DNA of 42,776 nucleotides, taken from NCBI GenBank assembly GCA_031177865.1, contig JAPSKD010000009.1, positions 1 to 42,776 of the forward strand, given 5' to 3'. The notes beneath the pieces are model-generated. The model searched no databases. It saw only the letters and a list, made by a program, of their open reading frames with translations, and was not told the DNA's origin. Positions 40,163 to 42,776 of this stretch are shown here, piece after piece (position 1 is the first letter of the stretch; every line of letters begins with the position of its first letter). The position numbers and the translations under genes were made by a program. The DNA is from Bacillus sp. (in: firmicutes) (GTDB taxonomy: Bacteria > Bacillota > Bacilli > Bacillales > Cytobacillaceae).

Positions 40163-40178
40163 TATTTATTAATAAATA
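40163..40178. other. 16-bp perfect AT palindrome before the FtsK-like gene
   Basis: TATTTATTAATAAATA lies just before the AAGGGGG ribosome site. It could be an operator or a melted region. 40013-40195 otherwise shows no convincing gene. Confidence 0.4.
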
Positions 40179-40195
40179 ATAAAGGGGGAAGTGGT

Positions 40196-41488
40196 ATGCT
40201 CTTTGAAATTACAACAACTTCATTTATGGCAGGATTGGTTGGATTCTCTATTCTTAAAAAGTCGGGAATGAATGACGCAGATAAAATTCAAAAAATCGCT
40301 TTGAATTGTGGGCTGACAACCAGAGGGGGAGAGTCGATTCAACTATACAGGAAAAAGCGCCATGATTGGGGGACTGAATATGTTTATCGAATCCCTCTTG
40401 GATTATCGTTCAATGATTTTGAAAAGAAAAAGGACCATTTTAGAGATGGACTTAATAACAAAGGCAGGTTTTTTAATTTAAAGGAGGTTCTTCAATTGGA
40501 TTTCAAAAAGAATATCTTCAAACAATTAAGTAACCTATCCAAGACTGGACCAGGTAAGGAGAAAGATATTGAGTTGGAATATGACGGGATGCTGCATGTT
40601 AAAGTTTTAAACAATGGGTTACCTGCCTGCCTTTCTTTTGAAAAAGAGATGGTCGGGAAGTGTATTGATTGGGAAGTGCCTCTTGGCCAAACAAGATTTG
40701 GCTTTATTCACCATGATATGGAGAGTGGTCATATCACTTTGGCCGGGGCAACCAGGAAAGGGAAAACAGTCTTTCTTAAGCTGTTGATCGCCTCCCTTAT
40801 TCATAACAATCCGGATAACACAAAGCTAACGCTTATTGACCTAAAGGGTGGTCTTGCATTTACCCGGTTTAAAAATGCAAAACAAGTAGAAACGGTTGCC
40901 ACTGATCTAAGTAGTGCGTTAATCGCTTTACGGTCTGTAAAAAAAGAAATGGAAGAAATGAAAGGATGGTTTGATAAGAATGGATGCGAAGACATTAAAG
41001 AAGCTGGGTTTGATACTCGACATTTCATTATTGTTGATGAAGCAGCACAAATCTCGCCGAACATCATCACAGGGAAAGAAGAAAAGGAAAAAGCCCGTCA
41101 GTGTGAAGAAGCGCTCTCGGAAATAGCCAGGATTGGTGCAGGGTTGGGTTATAGGCTTGTTTATTGCAGTCAGTATCCAACAGCAGATGTCATGAACAAG
41201 CAAATTAAACAGAACTGCGATACAGTAATCACCTATAAATTACGTGATGCCATTGCCTCCCGAGTTGTTATGGATGAATCAGGTGCTGAGGATCTACCGG
41301 TGCCAGGTAGGGCTATATATAAAACACCGGACGGAACACAGTTAGTTCAGACTCCATTTATCACTAATGAGCAGATCGAGGAGATTATTAGGCCACATAT
41401 TGTGATTAAGGCTCGAAAGGTGGAGAATGATGAACACAGAAAAGGAGAAAAGGGAGGAAGCAATACTTTTGAGCTTGAAGAAGTGTGA
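40196..41488 (+). CDS. FtsK/SpoIIIE-type DNA translocase
   Basis: The 430-residue ATPase has Walker A GATRKGKT (184-191), a later TLIDLKGG, and Walker B HFIIVDEAAQI. A short hydrophobic segment (about 8-20) may anchor it. Such proteins occur in conjugative elements (ConQ-like coupling ATPases) and in some Bacillus prophages. It lacks the FtsK gamma domain. ATG 40196 is seven bases after AAGGGGG; an upstream in-frame start has no site. It overlaps the next gene. Confidence 0.9.
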   Translation: MLFEITTTSFMAGLVGFSILKKSGMNDADKIQKIALNCGLTTRGGESIQLYRKKRHDWGTEYVYRIPLGLSFNDFEKKKDHFRDGLNNKGRFFNLKEVLQLDFKKNIFKQLSNLSKTGPGKEKDIELEYDGMLHVKVLNNGLPACLSFEKEMVGKCIDWEVPLGQTRFGFIHHDMESGHITLAGATRKGKTVFLKLLIASLIHNNPDNTKLTLIDLKGGLAFTRFKNAKQVETVATDLSSALIALRSVKKEMEEMKGWFDKNGCEDIKEAGFDTRHFIIVDEAAQISPNIITGKEEKEKARQCEEALSEIARIGAGLGYRLVYCSQYPTADVMNKQIKQNCDTVITYKLRDAIASRVVMDESGAEDLPVPGRAIYKTPDGTQLVQTPFITNEQIEEIIRPHIVIKARKVENDEHRKGEKGGSNTFELEEV

Positions 41489-42017
41489 TTATCTCACTAG
41501 AGAGCAAATAGAAAAGATGCATAGGCTTGGAAAAACACGTAATGCACAAAGGGTCCTAAGTGAAATGTCTGATTATATCTCATTCTTTACAGAGGAACGA
41601 AAAAAAGTATATTACTTAAATGCAGCTGGAAGGGAAAGAGTTCAGGCTGAAAAGGTACGTAAAAAAACAGCGATGGTAAACCACTATATAATAAGAAACG
41701 ATTTGTTCATTAGTATGGGCCGGCCATTAAGCTGGAAGAACGAAGTAAAGATCACAATCCCCGATTCAAAAGTATCCATAATAGCAGATGCTGCTTATAT
41801 CTCCAACAAAAATAAAATCCACCATTTTGTAGAAATTGATTATAAACAGTCCATGAGTAAAAATGCTGTCAAAATAAAAAGGTATAAGGAGTTATCAACA
41901 TTTAATCCAGATTTTGTCCTTATATGGGTTACCACTACTCCTTACAGGAAGAAGAGGCTGGAATCATTGTGTGCCGGGTTGTCGTTTAAGATTTTCCTCA
42001 AAGATGACATCAAATAG
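41427..42017 (+). CDS. Replication-relaxation family protein
   Basis: The 196-residue protein matches this plasmid/ICE family: an N-terminal winged helix (YLTREQIEKMHRLGKTRNAQ), then a nuclease-like segment (DAAYISNKNKIHHFVEIDYK). It resembles relaxases' accessory or REase-like folds; the activity is unproven. ATG 41427 follows GTGGAGA. It is coupled to the FtsK-like gene by a 62-base overlap. Confidence 0.85.
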   Translation: MMNTEKEKREEAILLSLKKCDYLTREQIEKMHRLGKTRNAQRVLSEMSDYISFFTEERKKVYYLNAAGRERVQAEKVRKKTAMVNHYIIRNDLFISMGRPLSWKNEVKITIPDSKVSIIADAAYISNKNKIHHFVEIDYKQSMSKNAVKIKRYKELSTFNPDFVLIWVTTTPYRKKRLESLCAGLSFKIFLKDDIK

Positions 42018-42030
42018 GAGCGTGGCTAAA

Positions 42031-42510
42031 GTGGCAAAAACAAAAACGATTGAGTTTGGAAAGTTTATGTCTGGTGAGTATAAAGATGAGAAGAGAAAAC
42101 AGAGGGTGGGGAATAATACCTTAAGTAATGCAGCAAAAATAGGTGCGGGATTGGCTTTACCCTTAGCCCTGGGATCCCCTTTCGGAGCAGTCTTAGGAGC
42201 TACAAAAGCATTTGCTGCCACTGGTACGAATACTCCTGCTGTTGTCGCTGTACCTGCAAATGCAAGTGAATGGATGGGGGAGAAAACATTATCAGCCCTG
42301 GCACATGTTCTGGATCCTGTTGTCGATATCTTAGTTGCACTAAGCTTTCCAGTAGCATCTGTCATTATTGTGGGAGCATGTTTTTTCTTCATGATGGGTA
42401 ACTCTGAAAAAGCCTGGACCACCATTCAACATGCTTCATTAGGATATGTACTTATTCAAGTTAGTCCCTTGATCTTAGATGTCTTAAAACAAATAGGAAA
42501 TGCAGTATAA
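42031..42510 (+). CDS. VirB2/TrbC-like membrane protein
   Basis: The 159-residue protein has a cleavable-looking hydrophobic region (about 38-62, ending AFA-AT) and two further membrane helices near 110 and 140, a topology like type IV secretion pilins. The sequence family is not certain. GTG 42031 is ten bases after AGGAG; an earlier ATG 42004 lacks a site. It is the last phage gene, next to attR. Confidence 0.6.
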   Translation: MAKTKTIEFGKFMSGEYKDEKRKQRVGNNTLSNAAKIGAGLALPLALGSPFGAVLGATKAFAATGTNTPAVVAVPANASEWMGEKTLSALAHVLDPVVDILVALSFPVASVIIVGACFFFMMGNSEKAWTTIQHASLGYVLIQVSPLILDVLKQIGNAV

Positions 42511-42518
42511 AAATCACC

Positions 42519-42553
42519 TTGTTGACGGATTGTTGACAAACACGGTCAACAAC
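42519..42553. other. Putative integrase arm-type sites (right)
   Basis: TTGTTGACGG and TTGTTGACAA occur in direct tandem, followed by the inverted CGGTCAACAAC (42543-42553). They match the left-end repeat at 213-233. Confidence 0.55.
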
Positions 42554-42649
42554 AGCCCCATTTAACCAAACTCAGTCCTATAACCATTCTTTCAAGTATT
42601 AATGTACCTAGGCTTGTCCATCTTATTCATTTGGAGCATGTTACAAATA

Positions 42650-42671
42650 CTATCCAAAAAGGGATAGCTTT
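42650..42671. repeat. attR: attR core, 22-bp direct repeat
   Basis: Identical to 106-127. Here the hairpin is followed by the host T-tract (TTTTTTT), whereas the left stem extension is lost, as expected if the core lies inside the host terminator. Confidence 0.85.
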
Positions 42672-42776
42672 TTTTATTTATTGGAGGTTATAAATGCGAT
42701 ATCTCAAGGCAAAATTAAAGATGTAGCCATAAAAGTGTGTGTGGACTAGAAGCGAGGAGAGTGGAAGGATTTTGAA
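42672..42776 (+). other. Right host flank
   Basis: GGAGGT precedes ATG 42694, but the frame encodes only MRYLKAKLKM before a stop. A second ribosome-like site (GAGGAGAGTGGAAGG) lies at the window edge and may serve a host gene outside it. No assignment is possible. Confidence 0.35.

Larger units (their letters stand above)
106..42671. mobile_element. Integrated temperate siphophage (prophage)
   Basis: The element is bounded by an identical 22-bp direct repeat at both ends. It contains, in order, integrase, repressor switch, recombination and replication genes, PBSX-family terminase, SPP1-type portal, scaffold, capsid, a long-tail module with an 854-residue tape measure, holin and amidase. 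A long tape measure with Dit and Tal and no sheath gene indicates a siphovirus. All core modules appear intact, so it may be inducible. The ends inferred from the repeat agree with the integrase position and with putative integrase arm sites just inside both ends. Confidence 0.93.

Noticed and set aside
1-42776. CRISPR array or diversity-generating retroelement
   Set aside because: No regularly spaced repeats with unique spacers and no reverse transcriptase-like protein were seen.
1-42776. Arbitrium (AimR/AimP) lysogeny signalling
   Set aside because: No TPR-type AimR-sized regulator is present; the switch is CI/Cro with an ImmA-like protease.

Overview
The window is a nearly complete, integrated temperate siphophage (about 42.6 kb) with a few bases of host chromosome on each side. 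A 22-bp direct repeat at 106-127 and 42650-42671 marks the prophage ends. The host is almost certainly a low-to-mid GC, spore-forming Bacillaceae. The evidence is strong AGGAGG-type ribosome sites, frequent TTG/GTG starts, a yqaI-yqaJ-recT-dnaD-dnaC early block like that of the Bacillus subtilis skin element, a Spo0E-type phosphatase, and a PBSX-like xhlA/holin/amidase lysis set. The species cannot be named from the sequence.

Layout: 106-2353 holds the attachment site, integrase, ImmA-type protease and CI-like repressor (minus strand). 2354-2513 is the divergent switch, with four 15-bp palindromic operators. 2514-11071 is the rightward early operon: regulators, recombination, replication and many small proteins, several with zinc-binding Cys pairs. 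11072-13537 is a patchy accessory zone with an HNH/AP2 endonuclease, a DUF3954 protein, a minus-strand Spo0E-like gene and several intrinsic terminators. 13538-14389 carries small genes ending in a sigma-region-4-like regulator.

14566-16433 is a second accessory island. It holds an 18-residue hydrophobic peptide gene with a hidden ribosome site, a zinc-ribbon protein, a proteasome/HslV-like Ntn hydrolase with Thr1, Asp17 and Lys33 in register, and a four-helix membrane protein. The last two genes each have their own terminator and matching promoter-like elements. This pair is my best candidate for an undescribed system.

16481-34094 is the head and tail block: terminase, portal, MuF, mini-Prp, scaffold, capsid, connectors, tail tube, chaperones G/GT, tape measure, Dit, a fibre with a duplicated domain, and Tal. 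34173-36381 has an exported protein and the lysis genes. 36382-36983 contains decayed copies of the lysin 3' end and its terminator.

36984-39943 runs on the minus strand: a coupled ParA / 132-aa / 229-aa operon, a catalytically dead IS200-type transposase homologue, and a small regulator. 40196-42510 has an FtsK/SpoIIIE-type ATPase, a replication-relaxation protein and a VirB2/TrbC-like membrane protein, a set that resembles parts of a conjugative element. Putative integrase arm sites lie inside both ends.

Working together: the CI/ImmA/Cro switch sets lysogeny; RecT/YqaJ and DnaD/DnaC-like proteins serve recombination and replication; the late regulator should turn on packaging and structural genes; XhlA/holin/amidase release virions. 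The accessory islands look like genes expressed in the lysogen. Several may be tied to the host stationary-phase or sporulation state.
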